Source: Pseudohalocynthiibacter aestuariivivens
GTDB lineage: Bacteria; Pseudomonadota; Alphaproteobacteria; Rhodobacterales; Rhodobacteraceae
Direction of reading: 5' to 3'
NCBI RefSeq assembly: GCF_011040495.1
Contig: NZ_CP049037.1
Span: 2,108,001 to 2,172,000 of the forward strand
Length of the DNA: 64,000 nt
The position numbers and the translations under genes were made by a program. Below are positions 1 through 9,212 of this stretch, one piece after another; position 1 is the first letter of the stretch; the number at the start of each line of letters is the position of its first letter. The notes under the pieces were generated by a model. It was not told the origin of the DNA. It saw only the letters and a list, made by a program, of their open reading frames with translations, and searched no databases.

Positions 1-1
1 C

Positions 2-769
2 CATATCAACGGTCAACAGGTAACACCGGGCGACACGGTGTTTCTCAATACCGGCCAGTCAGTCAAGCTGAACCCCGACGGCACGCTCACCATGAATGGT
101 GACGGCAATACTGAACAGTTCAACTATACCTATACCGTCCTGTCAGATACCGGAATCAGCGATACCGGGTTCGTTCTGGTGGATTCGGTGCCCTGCTTTG
201 TCGCCGGCACAATGATCGAGACACCCGACGGCCCGGTTGCCGTGGAAACGCTGGCACCCGGCGATCTGGTCATGACTCGCGACGAGGGTGCCCAACCCCT
301 GCGCTGGATCGGCGAACGCCGCGTCAAGGCAAAGGGCAATTTCGCCCCGATCTTCATCGCTGCGGGCACCTTTGGCAATCACGGAGATCTCTTCTTGTCA
401 CCACTGCACCGGGTGTTGATCCGTGACGCACTGGCCGAGTTGCTCTTTGGCGATACCGAGGTGCTGGTGGCCGCCCGCGATCTGGTCAATGACCATTCCG
501 TTCGGCAGATAGAAGGCGGTTTGGTGGATTACGTGCACATCCTCTTTGATCGCCATCAGGTGGTGTTTTCCGAAGGATTGGAGACCGAAAGCTTCTTGCC
601 CGGTCCCCAGACCACCAACAGCTTTGAAGCCGAGATTGTCGATGAGATCTGCACAATCTTCCCCGAGATCGATCGTGAAACCGGCATCGGATACAGCCCG
701 GCGGCGCGACGAACGCTTAAACGGTACGAGGCGCACCTGCTCCTTGGCGGCCATATGCGGGCGGCTTGA
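2..769 (+). CDS. Hint (Hedgehog/intein) domain protein, 5' truncated
   Basis: The reading frame is open through the left edge, so the start is missing; the GTG at 38 is an internal Val codon. About 65 visible residues with a VCBS/cadherin-like look (NPDGTLTMNGDGN, then a Tyr/Thr-rich strand) lead into a Hint_2 domain that opens with PCFVAGTMIETPDG and continues with GDLVMTRDEG and LRWIGERRV. The first Cys of the Hint fold is present at about visible residue 65. In this family such domains end large extracellular calcium-binding or repeat proteins of Rhodobacteraceae. The stop overlaps the TTG start of the next gene. Hint fold certain from motifs; substrate unknown. Confidence 0.85.
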   Translation, partial: HINGQQVTPGDTVFLNTGQSVKLNPDGTLTMNGDGNTEQFNYTYTVLSDTGISDTGFVLVDSVPCFVAGTMIETPDGPVAVETLAPGDLVMTRDEGAQPLRWIGERRVKAKGNFAPIFIAAGTFGNHGDLFLSPLHRVLIRDALAELLFGDTEVLVAARDLVNDHSVRQIEGGLVDYVHILFDRHQVVFSEGLETESFLPGPQTTNSFEAEIVDEICTIFPEIDRETGIGYSPAARRTLKRYEAHLLLGGHMRAA

Positions 770-1866
770 CTTTGGGTTGGATCGGCATTTCTGATCATCA
801 GCACGGTCGGTTTAACCACGCCGGACTGGCCATGCCGATGAACGATGGAATTGGCGCGCACCATCCGCCAGACGCCATTGTGCCACGTGGAACGTTGCTG
901 GTCGAAACCCACCTCTCGCCCGAGGGGCGTCCGCAAACCCTGCTGCGCTTTGACCGCTCGCAACCTTGGGCTGGTGGTCTGTCGCTTCAGGTCATGCCCA
1001 GCGGCGGGATCGTTCTGGTCGAGACGATGGGTGGCGAAACCTGTCACGCCGCGCTTACTCACGATCTGGATGGGCGCAGCGAACAGGTGCGCGTCAGTTA
1101 TAGCTGGGATGCCCCGCGTCGCTGGGGACGACTGACGCTGGAACATCTGGCCGCCGGTCGTATCCGCAGCCGCAATCTGCCGCCGCCGCATCCCATGCCG
1201 CTGGAAGATCTGCAAATGATCACACGCTATCCCGCCCGGCGCGAAATGGACGCCGATGTAAATTTTCTGGCAGTCTCGGATCAGGTCGAACCCATCGGAC
1301 CGATGCCGGGTCTGACCGCAAATGTACCGATCGCAACACCGCGTGGTCCGATCCCTGCGGCGCGGCTTCGGCGCGGCGATACAGTGTTGACCAGCACCGG
1401 CGACATCGTGCCCGTCTTGCAAACCGTGTCCCAGACTGTGCCCGCCCGTGGTAGCCTGCGCCCGGTCCGTCTGCGTGCCCCCTTCTTCGGGCTGGCGCAT
1501 GATATCTTGCTGGCCCCGCATCAACGTCTGGTGATCGGTGGCAGCGAGGTAGATTACATGTTCGGCACAGAGGCCGTGCTAGTCCCCGCGCGACACTTGG
1601 TCAACGGCGCGTCAGCCTTTTACGCCGACGGCCCTGATCTGGTGACCTATCATCATATCCTGCTGCCCGAACACGCGGCCGTTCTGGCCGGTGGCTGCCC
1701 GGTAGAAAGCCTTTATATCGGTCGCTTGCGGCGCAACCCAGAGGCCCTTGGTCAGAGCATCCTGCACGCCGCTCCGCGCCACCGCCTGCCCGAACATGCC
1801 AGCCCGATCTGGCCGGTTCTGCGCCCGTTCGAGGCCGTCACTCTGGCCAAACACCGCGCGGCTTAA
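766..1866 (+). CDS. Hint-domain protein with degenerate active site
   Basis: 366 residues from a TTG start at 766 that overlaps the upstream TGA (TTGA); a later ATG at 832 is the alternative start. The N-terminal half has no motif I recognise. From about residue 183 it is a Hint_2-like domain: PIATPRGPIPAARLRRGD, LLAPHQRLVI, VPARHLVNG and a final HHILLPEHAAVLAGG. The block that carries the nucleophilic Cys in the neighbour (PCFVAGT) reads LTANVPIAT here, so the Cys is gone and autoprocessing is unlikely. Tandem and probably co-transcribed with the upstream Hint gene; it may act with it or be a decayed paralog. Function unknown. Confidence 0.75.
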   Translation: MTLGWIGISDHQHGRFNHAGLAMPMNDGIGAHHPPDAIVPRGTLLVETHLSPEGRPQTLLRFDRSQPWAGGLSLQVMPSGGIVLVETMGGETCHAALTHDLDGRSEQVRVSYSWDAPRRWGRLTLEHLAAGRIRSRNLPPPHPMPLEDLQMITRYPARREMDADVNFLAVSDQVEPIGPMPGLTANVPIATPRGPIPAARLRRGDTVLTSTGDIVPVLQTVSQTVPARGSLRPVRLRAPFFGLAHDILLAPHQRLVIGGSEVDYMFGTEAVLVPARHLVNGASAFYADGPDLVTYHHILLPEHAAVLAGGCPVESLYIGRLRRNPEALGQSILHAAPRHRLPEHASPIWPVLRPFEAVTLAKHRAA

Positions 1867-1877
1867 ACCCCGCCGGC

Positions 1878-2222
1878 CTATGCTTCGTCAAAAAACGGCG
1901 TCATCTGCGCCACGATCACCGAATTCTCGTCCAGCGCGCGCCCCATCAGCGCGCGTTCCTCATCCGAAATGTCGTGACCTTCCTCTTCGCGCTCTGCCAG
2001 ACTTCCATAACCGCTGACATCCAGCGGTGCCGTATCCGCCTGCTTCAGGATCGCCACCGTTTCACGCACGGCTTCGGCCTCATCCACACCACTGGCGTAA
2101 ATGACCAACGCCGCACCGGTCGCCTTATCCGGCAGACCATCGCCTTTTTTACGCCCGATCTCCACCAGCAGGGTATAAACCTGCTGGCGGCTCGGCTTCT
2201 TCGGCTTTTTCTCTTCAGGCAC
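1878..2222 (-). CDS. Small hypothetical protein downstream of dapD
   Basis: 114 residues from a GTG at 2222 that lies inside the last codons of dapD (stop at 2215-2217), which suggests translational coupling. The N-terminus is basic ([15 protein letters not shown]), the C-terminal half acidic ([20 protein letters not shown]). No signal peptide or membrane segment is visible. I do not recognise a family. It ends 11 bases from the convergent Hint gene. The link to dapD is positional only. Confidence 0.6.
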   Translation of the reverse strand: MPEEKKPKKPSRQQVYTLLVEIGRKKGDGLPDKATGAALVIYASGVDEAEAVRETVAILKQADTAPLDVSGYGSLAEREEEGHDISDEERALMGRALDENSVIVAQMTPFFDEA

Positions 2223-3042
2223 GCAGCAACTCGTTGATGGATGTCTTGGACCGGGTCCGCTCATCCACCCGCTTTACGATCACAGCGCAATAAAGGTTGA
2301 TGTTGTTCTTCGTCGGCATGGACCCCGCCACGACAACTGACCCGGATGGCACTTCGCCATACATGACTTCACCGGTTTCACGATCCACGATCTTGGTCGA
2401 CTGGCCAATAAAGACCCCCATACCCAACACGCTGCCCTCGCGTACAATACAACCTTCGACAACCTCAGAGCGTGCCCCGATAAAGCAATTGTCCTCGATG
2501 ATCGTCGGCCCGGCCTGCATCGGCTCCAACACACCGCCGATTCCGACCCCCCCCGACAGATGAACGTTCTTACCGATCTGCGCACAGCTCCCCACGGTCG
2601 CCCATGTGTCGACCATCGTGCCCTCGTCCACATAGGCACCAAGATTCACAAACGACGGCATCAGCACCACACCCGGCGCGATATAGGCCGATTTACGCAC
2701 CACACAGCTTGGCACCGCGCGGAAACCCGCGCCGGTCCACTCCGCCTCGCCCCAGCCCTTGAACTTGCTGTCGACCTTGTCCCACCAGCCGCCGCCCTGC
2801 GGGCCGCCCGGCTGCGCTTCCATGTCTTTCAGACGGAACCCCAACAGCACGGCCTTCTTGGCCCATTGGTTCACATGCCACTGGCCATCTTCGCGCGGCT
2901 CCGCCACACGCAGCTTTCCTGAATCGAGCGCCGCCAGCGTTGCCTCGATGGCTTCGCGGGTTTCACCACCGGTTGCGGGCGTGATCTGGTCGCGCGCCTC
3001 CCAGGCGGCGTCGATGGCGGTTTCTAACTGGGCATTGGACAT
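2215..3042 (-). CDS. dapD: 2,3,4,5-tetrahydropyridine-2,6-dicarboxylate N-succinyltransferase
   Basis: DapD transfers succinyl from succinyl-CoA to tetrahydrodipicolinate in the succinylase branch of lysine and meso-diaminopimelate synthesis (cytosolic, trimeric). At 275 residues it has the normal family length. A helical N-terminus is followed by left-handed beta-helix hexapeptide repeats at about residues 100-230 ([50 protein letters not shown]), ending with the typical [14 protein letters not shown] and NELLRA. First gene of a two-gene unit with the small downstream protein. Family assignment secure. Confidence 0.97.
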   Translation of the reverse strand: MSNAQLETAIDAAWEARDQITPATGGETREAIEATLAALDSGKLRVAEPREDGQWHVNQWAKKAVLLGFRLKDMEAQPGGPQGGGWWDKVDSKFKGWGEAEWTGAGFRAVPSCVVRKSAYIAPGVVLMPSFVNLGAYVDEGTMVDTWATVGSCAQIGKNVHLSGGVGIGGVLEPMQAGPTIIEDNCFIGARSEVVEGCIVREGSVLGMGVFIGQSTKIVDRETGEVMYGEVPSGSVVVAGSMPTKNNINLYCAVIVKRVDERTRSKTSINELLRA

Positions 3043-3211
3043 TGGGGCAGGCTCCGATCAAGATGTTTCCGCGCATCCATAGCGAATAGCACAGCGTAGG
3101 TCATCCACTCATTGCGACATATCCGGGCACCTGTACGAAGCAATTGACCACACAACAGCCCCCAGCCTTTCATCTTTCCCCAAATACCTTTCCACCACGC
3201 GGCTGCATTCC

Positions 3212-4120
3212 CTACGCCAGCGGATCAGGGGCGACATTGCCGCCACAGATCAGCACGGCCACCCGCTCGCCCGGTTCCGGCACATAGGCACCGGACATCA
3301 GCGCGGCCAACGCGGTCGCACCGGCAGGCTCTACCAGCTGCCGCATTTCGCGCCACAGCAGCCGCTGCGCCGCCGTGATCGCCGCATCCGGCACCGTAAC
3401 CGCGGCGATGCCATCCGCCAGTCCAAAGCATATCTCACCGATCCGGCGCGCGCCCAGCGCGTTGGCGGCAACGCCTGAGACGTCCACATCCACCGGCTGC
3501 CCCGCTGCCAGCGCCGCATGCAGCGCGCAGGAGGTTTCCGGCTCTACCCCGACCACCTTGCGCCGTCCGCTCAGCCACGCCAGCGCACCGCCAATCAATC
3601 CGCCGCCACCCACCGCGATCAGCACGGTGTCAGCCTCCAAGCCCTGCGCCTCCCACTCGGCCATGCAGGTGCCCTGCCCGGCCACGGTCATTGGCGCATC
3701 ATAGGCATGGATCTGCGCAGCGCCAGTTTCGGCCTCATAGGTCTGTGCCGCGTCCAGCGCGTTGGCATAGGCACCCGGCACCACCACCAGATCGCCCCCC
3801 AGTTGCTCGATCAGCGTGATCTTGGCCGCGCCTGCCATTTCAGGTACATATATCCTCGCCTTATGGCCCAGTCGTCGCGCTGCATAGGCCACCGCCGCAC
3901 CATGATTCCCCCCCGACGCAGCCACCAGACCCGCCGCAGGCACCGGCCCTGACAGCAGCGTGTTGAAGGCCCCGCGCGCCTTAAAACTTCCGGTATGCTG
4001 CATTTGCTCCAGCTTCAGCGCCACGCTCTGTCCGTCCAGCACGACATCCGCCACCGGGGTGCGCCGCACATGGCCCGCAATACGCGCGGTCGCCGCGCTG
4101 ATCTCGTCGGTCCAGTCCAT
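3212..4120 (-). CDS. PLP-dependent threonine/serine dehydratase-like enzyme
   Basis: Fold type II PLP enzyme of 302 residues. The start at 4120 is chosen for its AGGAG ribosome site and because the family begins near MDWTDEISAATARI. HTGSFKARGA carries the PLP-binding Lys, SGGNHGAAVAYAAR is the substrate/PLP loop, and VGGGGLIGG binds the phosphate. There is no C-terminal ACT domain, so it is not the isoleucine-regulated biosynthetic IlvA form; a catabolic threonine/serine dehydratase, or a hydroxyaspartate dehydratase or serine racemase relative, is likely. Exact substrate undetermined. Divergent from the LOG-family gene. Confidence 0.85.
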   Translation of the reverse strand: MDWTDEISAATARIAGHVRRTPVADVVLDGQSVALKLEQMQHTGSFKARGAFNTLLSGPVPAAGLVAASGGNHGAAVAYAARRLGHKARIYVPEMAGAAKITLIEQLGGDLVVVPGAYANALDAAQTYEAETGAAQIHAYDAPMTVAGQGTCMAEWEAQGLEADTVLIAVGGGGLIGGALAWLSGRRKVVGVEPETSCALHAALAAGQPVDVDVSGVAANALGARRIGEICFGLADGIAAVTVPDAAITAAQRLLWREMRQLVEPAGATALAALMSGAYVPEPGERVAVLICGGNVAPDPLA

Positions 4121-4198
4121 GTGATGCTCCTGCTGGTCAAGGGATGCGTTCCGCTCTACGCTCAAGATCACAGATGCCAGTCAAGGATCAAGTACCCC

Positions 4199-5017
4199 AT
4201 GAAAGACGACCGTCAGAGCCAGTTTCGCGATGCCCATTCGGATCGCAGCACCGCAGAACAGGTGCCCGATACGCCGCAAACCCGCGCGCCTGCGTACAAG
4301 CTGGCCTTCAACGACACCGATTTCATGCTTCGCGAAGAACTGCGCCCGGTCCGCCTGCAATTAGAGCTTCTCAAACCGGAAATGATCCTGAACGAGCGTG
4401 GCATCAACAGCACCATCGTCCTTTTCGGTGGCGCACGCATTCCCGAACCTGCCAAGAAGGACGACGCACGCACCAAGACGCTGGCCGACCTGTCAAAATA
4501 CTATGATGAGGCGCGCGAATTCGCCCGATTGATGACCGAGAAATCACTGGCCTCTTACGGGCGTGAATTCGTCGTGGCCACGGGCGGCGGGCCGGGTGTC
4601 ATGGAGGCAGGCAATCGTGGCGCGGATGACGCGGGTGGCGCGTCTATCGGCCTGAATATCGTGTTGCCCCACGAACAGGCCCCGAATGAATATGTCACGC
4701 CGGGGCTTTGCTTCAATTTTCACTATTTTGCGATCCGCAAGATGCACTTTCTCATGCGGGCGCGGGCGATTTGCGTCTTTCCCGGCGGGTTCGGCACTCT
4801 GGACGAAACCTTTGAGGCGCTGACGCTGATTCAGACCGATCGGATGAACCGGGTGCCCTTCCTGCTCTTCGGCGAGGAGTTCTGGCGTTCCATCATCAAC
4901 TGGGAAGCACTGGCAGACGCCGGTACAATCTCACCCGAGGATCTCGAACTGTTCCAGTTCGTCGAAACAGCACAAGAAGCCGTCGCCATCATCGACGCAT
5001 GGCATCCCGACTGCTGA
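4199..5017 (+). CDS. LOG family protein (TIGR00730), nucleotide-monophosphate phosphoribohydrolase-like
   Basis: 272 residues from the ATG at 4199 (AAGGA upstream). Lysine-decarboxylase-like Rossmann fold with both family signatures: GGGPGVMEAGNRGA (about residues 130-145) and PGGFGTLDETFEAL (about residues 200-213). Plant and bacterial LOG proteins release free cytokinin bases from riboside monophosphates; in bacteria the broader role is AMP/nucleotide hydrolysis. The roughly 80-residue N-terminal extension is typical of the longer class, such as the PpnN-type relatives. Monocistronic by position. Confidence 0.88.
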   Translation: MKDDRQSQFRDAHSDRSTAEQVPDTPQTRAPAYKLAFNDTDFMLREELRPVRLQLELLKPEMILNERGINSTIVLFGGARIPEPAKKDDARTKTLADLSKYYDEAREFARLMTEKSLASYGREFVVATGGGPGVMEAGNRGADDAGGASIGLNIVLPHEQAPNEYVTPGLCFNFHYFAIRKMHFLMRARAICVFPGGFGTLDETFEALTLIQTDRMNRVPFLLFGEEFWRSIINWEALADAGTISPEDLELFQFVETAQEAVAIIDAWHPDC

Positions 5018-5092
5018 CCGCACGAGACGGCTGGCAATTCTGGCAACGTGACGGGAAAAGATGTTTTTTCGCGCCCTGTCACCGGATTGCGA

Positions 5093-5296
5093 TCAGGCAG
5101 CCAGATGGCTCGGCAGGTTGCAAATGCTCGCACCACGGGTCAGCGACGTTAGAATGCGGCCTTCATCCGTGTCACGGATCGCATAACCATAACCGCGCAG
5201 ACGGTGCTGCCATTCACGATCCGATACCGCCATGCGGCGCTCTCGCATCACCAGTTCCATAACCGCGTTGCTGTCATTTTGTGTCGAAATATTCAT
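5093..5296 (-). CDS. Small uncharacterised protein, paralog of the gene at 5700-5909
   Basis: 67 residues. It aligns along its length with the protein at 5700-5909: V(M/L)(E/D)(L/F)V(M/L)RERR, a W-Q-x-x-L core, GYA(I/V)xxTD(E/K)G and GxxIC(N/R)LP at the C-terminus. Charged and soluble, with no signal peptide. No family I can name. The RBS is weak (CAGGG about 13 bases upstream). That both copies keep frame and motifs argues for real genes. Confidence 0.65.
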   Translation of the reverse strand: MNISTQNDSNAVMELVMRERRMAVSDREWQHRLRGYGYAIRDTDEGRILTSLTRGASICNLPSHLAA

Positions 5297-5699
5297 CGTT
5301 TCATACCCTGTTACAATCTTATCCTTTGAATTGGATAATCCCGCCTCATGGCAACAATCGTGATGAAATGTGGCGAACTAGAGGTCATTCTCGGATTCAC
5401 CGCCCCATTGTTCACAAAACCGCAACGACCCGACAGGCCATCAATGGGTCACGCCCAGCCCGCTATCGTACATCAATCGTCACTGTCAGGGGGGGGCGTT
5501 TCAAAGCGGCCTGCCGCTGTCGCACGCCCCCGCGAACAATCAAGTCCGGCATACAGGTCGGCGGCATCTGGGCGCGGCCTGACGTAAGGCTCAGACCAAT
5601 GCACCCCGCCGCTGGTGCGGCAGGGTGCATGTTTTGCATATCGTACCGCGCCAGCTATTACGCGCGATACACCTCATCATTTATGGTGTCGCTGGCGGA
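5297..5699. other. Intergenic region, 403 bp, between two paralogous small genes
   Basis: No convincing coding sequence on either strand. Apart from the hairpin at 5599-5630, the stretch next to the first small gene (about 5300-5420) is relatively AT-rich and probably holds its promoter; I could not fix -35/-10 boxes with confidence. Confidence 0.5.
5599..5630 (-). terminator. Strong hairpin downstream of the 5700-5909 gene
   Basis: ATGCACCC pairs with GGGTGCAT (8 bp), a C/A mismatch follows, then GCCGC pairs with GCGGC around a TGGT loop. It lies 70 bases after the stop of the small minus-strand gene. The only T-rich flank (GTTTTG) is on the plus side, so orientation and termination function are uncertain. 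Confidence 0.45.
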
Positions 5700-5909
5700 T
5701 CAGATCGCCGCGCCATCCGGTAGGCGGCAGATCTCGACACCATGCGGAAGGGTGGTCACATAGTCCCCCTTGTCGGTGTGCTGCACTGCGTAGCCGTGAT
5801 TTTTCAACGCATTCTGCCAATCCAGAAGGTTGGCCGCGCGACGCCGTTCACGCAGCACGAAATCCAGAACGCCGGCCTGGACGGTGGGATCACTGTGGAC
5901 ATAAACCAT
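5700..5909 (-). CDS. Small uncharacterised protein, paralog of the gene at 5093-5296
   Basis: 69 residues. The start at 5909 is fixed by AAGGAG seven bases upstream. Shares the RERRRA, W-Q-x-A-L, HGYAVQHTDKG and ICRLP blocks with its neighbour 400 bp away in the same orientation, so the pair arose by duplication. No recognised family, no signal peptide, no membrane segment. The length (67-69 aa) and central basic RERR helix could suit a small nucleic-acid- or protein-binding regulator, but that is only a guess. Confidence 0.72.
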   Translation of the reverse strand: MVYVHSDPTVQAGVLDFVLRERRRAANLLDWQNALKNHGYAVQHTDKGDYVTTLPHGVEICRLPDGAAI

Positions 5910-5999
5910 GCTCGAACTCTCCTTTGCGGAAATCTTACAAACCCAATTGTTAATTTCGGGTTTGAACAACGCTCGCACGCAATAGTGGCGGGACTGCGG

Positions 6000-6029
6000 T
6001 GAAATCTTAGCCCTTTTCGGGTGATTTCA
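6000..6029. repeat. Inverted repeat in the leader region of the small gene
   Basis: TGAAATC (6000-6006) and GATTTCA (6023-6029) form a 7-bp stem enclosing CCC/GGG around TTTTC. A second inverted repeat (CAAACCC ... GGGTTTG) lies nearby at about 5938-5965, upstream of the 5909 start. Either could be an operator or a transcript hairpin; no specific factor can be named. Confidence 0.35.
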
Positions 6030-6069
6030 GCGCGGCTACGCCCCCAAGAGATTGGCAATGTCCGGCGGG

Positions 6070-6096
6070 GCAAAACCCCCGGCCTCTACAGGCCGG
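6070..6096 (-). terminator. Rho-independent terminator of rlmN
   Basis: CCGGCCT/AGGCCGG (7 bp) with a GTAG loop overlaps the rlmN TAG stop; on the minus strand it is followed by GGGGTTTTG. Stem plus short T tract immediately after the gene support an intrinsic terminator. Confidence 0.65.
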
Positions 6097-7264
6097 CGTC
6101 AGCCTCGATCGCGCGCCGCGATTTACGCGCGCGTTCCGTGGCCGACTTCAGCTGACCACAGGCGGCCATGATATCCTCACCGCGCGGCGTGCGGATCGGG
6201 CTGGCATATCCGGCCTTATAGATGATGTCGGCAAAGGCATGAATGCGGTTGCCCGAACTGCGCTTATAGGGGGCACCGGGCCATTCGTTGAACGGGATCA
6301 GGTTGATCTTGGCCGGAATACCCTCGATCAGCTTAACCAGACGGCGTGCATCCTCATCGCTGTCGTTCACGCCATCCAGCATGACATACTCGAATGTGAT
6401 CCGCTCGGAATTGCTGACTTTGGGGTACTGGCGCAACGCATCCAGCAATGCCTCGATGTTCCATTTCTTGTTGATCGGCACCAACGTATCGCGCACGTCG
6501 TCCGTCGTCGCGTGAAAGCTAACCGCCAGCATACAGCCGATCTCGGCGGCGGTGCGATGGATTTCCGGCACCACGCCAGAGGTGCTGAGCGTGATCCGGC
6601 GGCGGCTTAGCTGGATACCCTCGGGGTCCATCGCGATCTTCATCGCATCACGCACGTTCTCGAAATTATACAGCGGCTCGCCCATGCCCATCAGCACGAT
6701 GTTGCTCAGCAGACGGGTTTCGTCCTTGGGTGCGCCCGGCACCGGCCACTCATTCAGATCATCGCGCGCGACCATGATCTGCCCGACAACCTCGCCTGCC
6801 GTCAGGTTGCGCACCAGTTTCTGCGTCCCGGTATGACAGAACGAACAGGTCAGGGTGCAACCCACTTGGCTAGAGATACACAACGTGCCGCGATCCGCCT
6901 CGGGGATATAAACCACCTCGACCTCGTGCCCGCCCGCGATCCGCACCAGATATTTGCGCGTGCCGTCCGCGCTGACCTGCTTGCTGACCACCTCGGGCAC
7001 AGCCACGACAAAATGCTCTTCCAACTCAGCGCGATACGCCTTGGCCAGATTGGTCATCACGGCAAAATCACGCACACCCCATTGATAGATCCATTGCCAG
7101 ATCTGCCCGGCCCGCATCTTGGCCTGCTTCTCGGGCGTGCCATGCGCAATCAGCGTCTCGCGCAACGCATCGCGTGTCAGGCCGACAAGGTTGATCTTGT
7201 CACCTTCAGGCAGCTTGCGGGGGATGGTCATAACATCCTGAGTGATCGGGGCTTTGTCGGTCAT
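6086..7264 (-). CDS. rlmN: Dual-specificity 23S rRNA A2503 / tRNA A37 C2-methyltransferase
   Basis: Radical SAM methyltransferase that makes 2-methyladenosine at A2503 of 23S rRNA and at A37 of some tRNAs. 392 residues from the ATG at 7264. The radical SAM cluster motif CTLTCSFC places Cys at 136, 140 and 143; SAM-binding GMGEPLYNF and [19 protein letters not shown] are intact, and the C-terminal Cys of the two-cysteine mechanism is in MAACGQL. N-terminal KxxxIWQWIY matches RlmN rather than Cfr. Divergent from the oxidoreductase at 7339. Confidence 0.96.
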   Translation of the reverse strand: MTDKAPITQDVMTIPRKLPEGDKINLVGLTRDALRETLIAHGTPEKQAKMRAGQIWQWIYQWGVRDFAVMTNLAKAYRAELEEHFVVAVPEVVSKQVSADGTRKYLVRIAGGHEVEVVYIPEADRGTLCISSQVGCTLTCSFCHTGTQKLVRNLTAGEVVGQIMVARDDLNEWPVPGAPKDETRLLSNIVLMGMGEPLYNFENVRDAMKIAMDPEGIQLSRRRITLSTSGVVPEIHRTAAEIGCMLAVSFHATTDDVRDTLVPINKKWNIEALLDALRQYPKVSNSERITFEYVMLDGVNDSDEDARRLVKLIEGIPAKINLIPFNEWPGAPYKRSSGNRIHAFADIIYKAGYASPIRTPRGEDIMAACGQLKSATERARKSRRAIEADAGL

Positions 7265-7338
7265 CGGGTCGGGCCTTTTACAACAGATGGTCTCCATATA
7301 GGATTCGCAGAGCAAAGCCAAAGGGGCACGCGCCGATT

Positions 7339-8445
7339 ATGCCAGACACCCAATCGCCCAGCCAAACCATGTTCGCCATCGTGACCACCGGAAACGGCGG
7401 TTACGACAAACTGGAACCACGACAAGTGCCGATCTCAGCGCCCGAACCGGGCGAGGTCTTGATCCGGGTGCTGGCGGCGGGGGTGAACAACACCGAGATC
7501 AACACCCGTCTGGGCTGGTACTCTGCCACGGTCACCGGTGGTACGGATACTGCGGCAGACAGTCAGGAAACCAAGGCAGCGCAGAAATCCGATGGCGGCT
7601 GGAACGCTGCGACACCTTTCCCGCTCATCCAAGGGACGGATTGCTGCGGCAGGGTCGCGGCGGTCGGGACAGACACCGACGCGGGCCTGATCGGTCAACG
7701 GGTCATCGTGCGGGCCTGCATGCGCCCGAACGGGTTCGACAGTATGGAATGCGTCTGGATGGCCTCTGATTTTGACGGGGCGTTTGCCCAATATGTCAAA
7801 GTCCCGGCACAAGAGGTGTTCGCAGTTGACTGCGACTGGTCCGACGCAGAACTGGCCACGATCCCCTGCGCCTATGGCACCGCTGAGACGATGATGGAAC
7901 GGACAGGCGTCACCGCGCATGACCGCGTCCTGATTACCGGCGCGTCGGGCGGCGTCGGGTCCGCCGCACTACAGCTTGCCAAACGCCGAGGTGCACATGT
8001 CACTGCAATAGTCGGCGCATCCAAGGTGGATCAGGTCCGGGCCTTGGGCGCGGACGCTGTAATCGAGCGCGGGAATGACCCCGTTCAGACCCTTGGGGAA
8101 AATGCTGCCGACGTGGTGATCGACAATGTCGCCGGGCCGGGGTTTGCGCAAATGCTCAAACTGCTCCGGCGCGGCGGGCGCTATGCGTCGTCGGGTGCCA
8201 TTGCCGGACCCATCGTCGAACTGGATATGCGCGACATGTATCTCAAGGATATCACGCTATTCGGTAGCACCGCATGGGATGAGGCTGTCTTTCCCAATCT
8301 GGTATCATACATTGAGGCTGACGAAATCCGCCCGCTGGTTGCGAAAATCCTGCCACTGTCAGAGATCGCAACTGCACAAAAAGAATTCCTGCAAAAAACC
8401 CACTTCGGCAATTTTGTCCTGATCCCACCACAGATCGACCGCTGA
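7339..8445 (+). CDS. MDR-family zinc-independent alcohol dehydrogenase / quinone oxidoreductase
   Basis: 368-residue medium-chain dehydrogenase/reductase. N-terminal GroES-like domain (GEVLIRVLAAGVNNTEIN, IQGTDCCGRVAAVG) and a C-terminal NAD(P)-binding Rossmann domain with TGASGGVGSAALQLAKRRGA. The AxGGVG form of the loop and absence of the four-Cys structural zinc lobe point to the quinone-oxidoreductase branch. An insert of about 30 residues after NTRLGWYSATV (GGTDTAADSQETK) lies between the two GroES blocks. Substrate not predictable. Ends at a perfect hairpin. Confidence 0.85.
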   Translation: MPDTQSPSQTMFAIVTTGNGGYDKLEPRQVPISAPEPGEVLIRVLAAGVNNTEINTRLGWYSATVTGGTDTAADSQETKAAQKSDGGWNAATPFPLIQGTDCCGRVAAVGTDTDAGLIGQRVIVRACMRPNGFDSMECVWMASDFDGAFAQYVKVPAQEVFAVDCDWSDAELATIPCAYGTAETMMERTGVTAHDRVLITGASGGVGSAALQLAKRRGAHVTAIVGASKVDQVRALGADAVIERGNDPVQTLGENAADVVIDNVAGPGFAQMLKLLRRGGRYASSGAIAGPIVELDMRDMYLKDITLFGSTAWDEAVFPNLVSYIEADEIRPLVAKILPLSEIATAQKEFLQKTHFGNFVLIPPQIDR

Positions 8446-8453
8446 ACATGCAA

Positions 8454-8478
8454 AGGCCCGGAACATCTGTCCGGGCCT
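8454..8478. terminator. Bidirectional terminator-like hairpin
   Basis: AGGCCCGGA and TCCGGGCCT form a perfect 9-bp stem around ACATCTG, between the convergent oxidoreductase and IalB-like genes. No strong T tract on either side. Confidence 0.65.
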
Positions 8479-8505
8479 GAAGCGTACAAATATCCGTCAC
8501 CGGGA

Positions 8506-9033
8506 TTATTTGCAGCGTTTTTGCGCCTCTTCCATCGCCGCCGTGTAGCCCAGTAGCGAAAACGTGTCTTTGGTCTGCGTTCCGCGCGACGAACGCGCTG
8601 TCAGGGATGCATCCGCACCGCGCTTCATCGCCGCGATGATCTTGGCATCGTCTTCCGCGCTGGCAGGCCACGCCCATTCACCTTCGGTAAAGAGCTCGAA
8701 TTCGTCACCGCTGATGCTGACGTCGACGGTCGATCCCGGCGCAAACGGATAGCCGCCGGTAAAGGCCACCTGCCCCGCCACACCCGCTGCAGGACGGAAG
8801 AACGTCATAAACAGGATTTCGCCGCGACGCACTGCGACCACGCGCCCGCCGCGTGTGTTGACCGTTTCGGTCGGTGCGGAAACGGCCCAGCATTCCTTGG
8901 GGTCCGCATCGACAAATACGCTCCATGCCGTGTTTGCAGCAACCTGATTACTGCTTTCGTCCTGCGCCAAGGCGCTACCCGCAATAACGGAAAATCCTAA
9001 CGCAAGCACACCGCGCGTAGAAAGTGATACCAT
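8506..9033 (-). CDS. IalB-like (invasion-associated locus B) exported protein
   Basis: 175 residues; start at 9033 chosen for GGAGG upstream. Signal peptide of about 22 residues (MVSLSTRGVLALGF... SALA/QDE). The mature part has the IalB pattern: W-S-V-F near the N-terminus, PKECWAVSAPTE, GGYPFAPGS, ELFTEGEWAWP, SSRGTQTKDTFSL and a C-terminal Cys that may pair with the Cys in PKECW. The name comes from Bartonella; in free-living Rhodobacteraceae the role is an uncharacterised periplasmic or surface protein. Confidence 0.85.
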   Translation of the reverse strand: MVSLSTRGVLALGFSVIAGSALAQDESSNQVAANTAWSVFVDADPKECWAVSAPTETVNTRGGRVVAVRRGEILFMTFFRPAAGVAGQVAFTGGYPFAPGSTVDVSISGDEFELFTEGEWAWPASAEDDAKIIAAMKRGADASLTARSSRGTQTKDTFSLLGYTAAMEEAQKRCK

Positions 9034-9212
9034 ATGTCCAGCCTCCAAGCTGTCCTTAAGCCTCAATTCGGACCGGTTGCGTCCCGGTTGATACGGGTTT
9101 TTACTGGCACCGGTCTATTCTTCTCGACATTGCAACAATAGCGCGAAACAGACCAGAAACGAAAGAATGAATTGGCGGAAAGTCGCACATACGCCCCGCC
9201 GGGAAGGAAAAA

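Noticed and set aside
556..1524. 322-codon minus-strand frame opposite the Hint genes
   Set aside because: Shadow of the plus-strand genes; it shows no family motif, while both plus frames encode Hint blocks.
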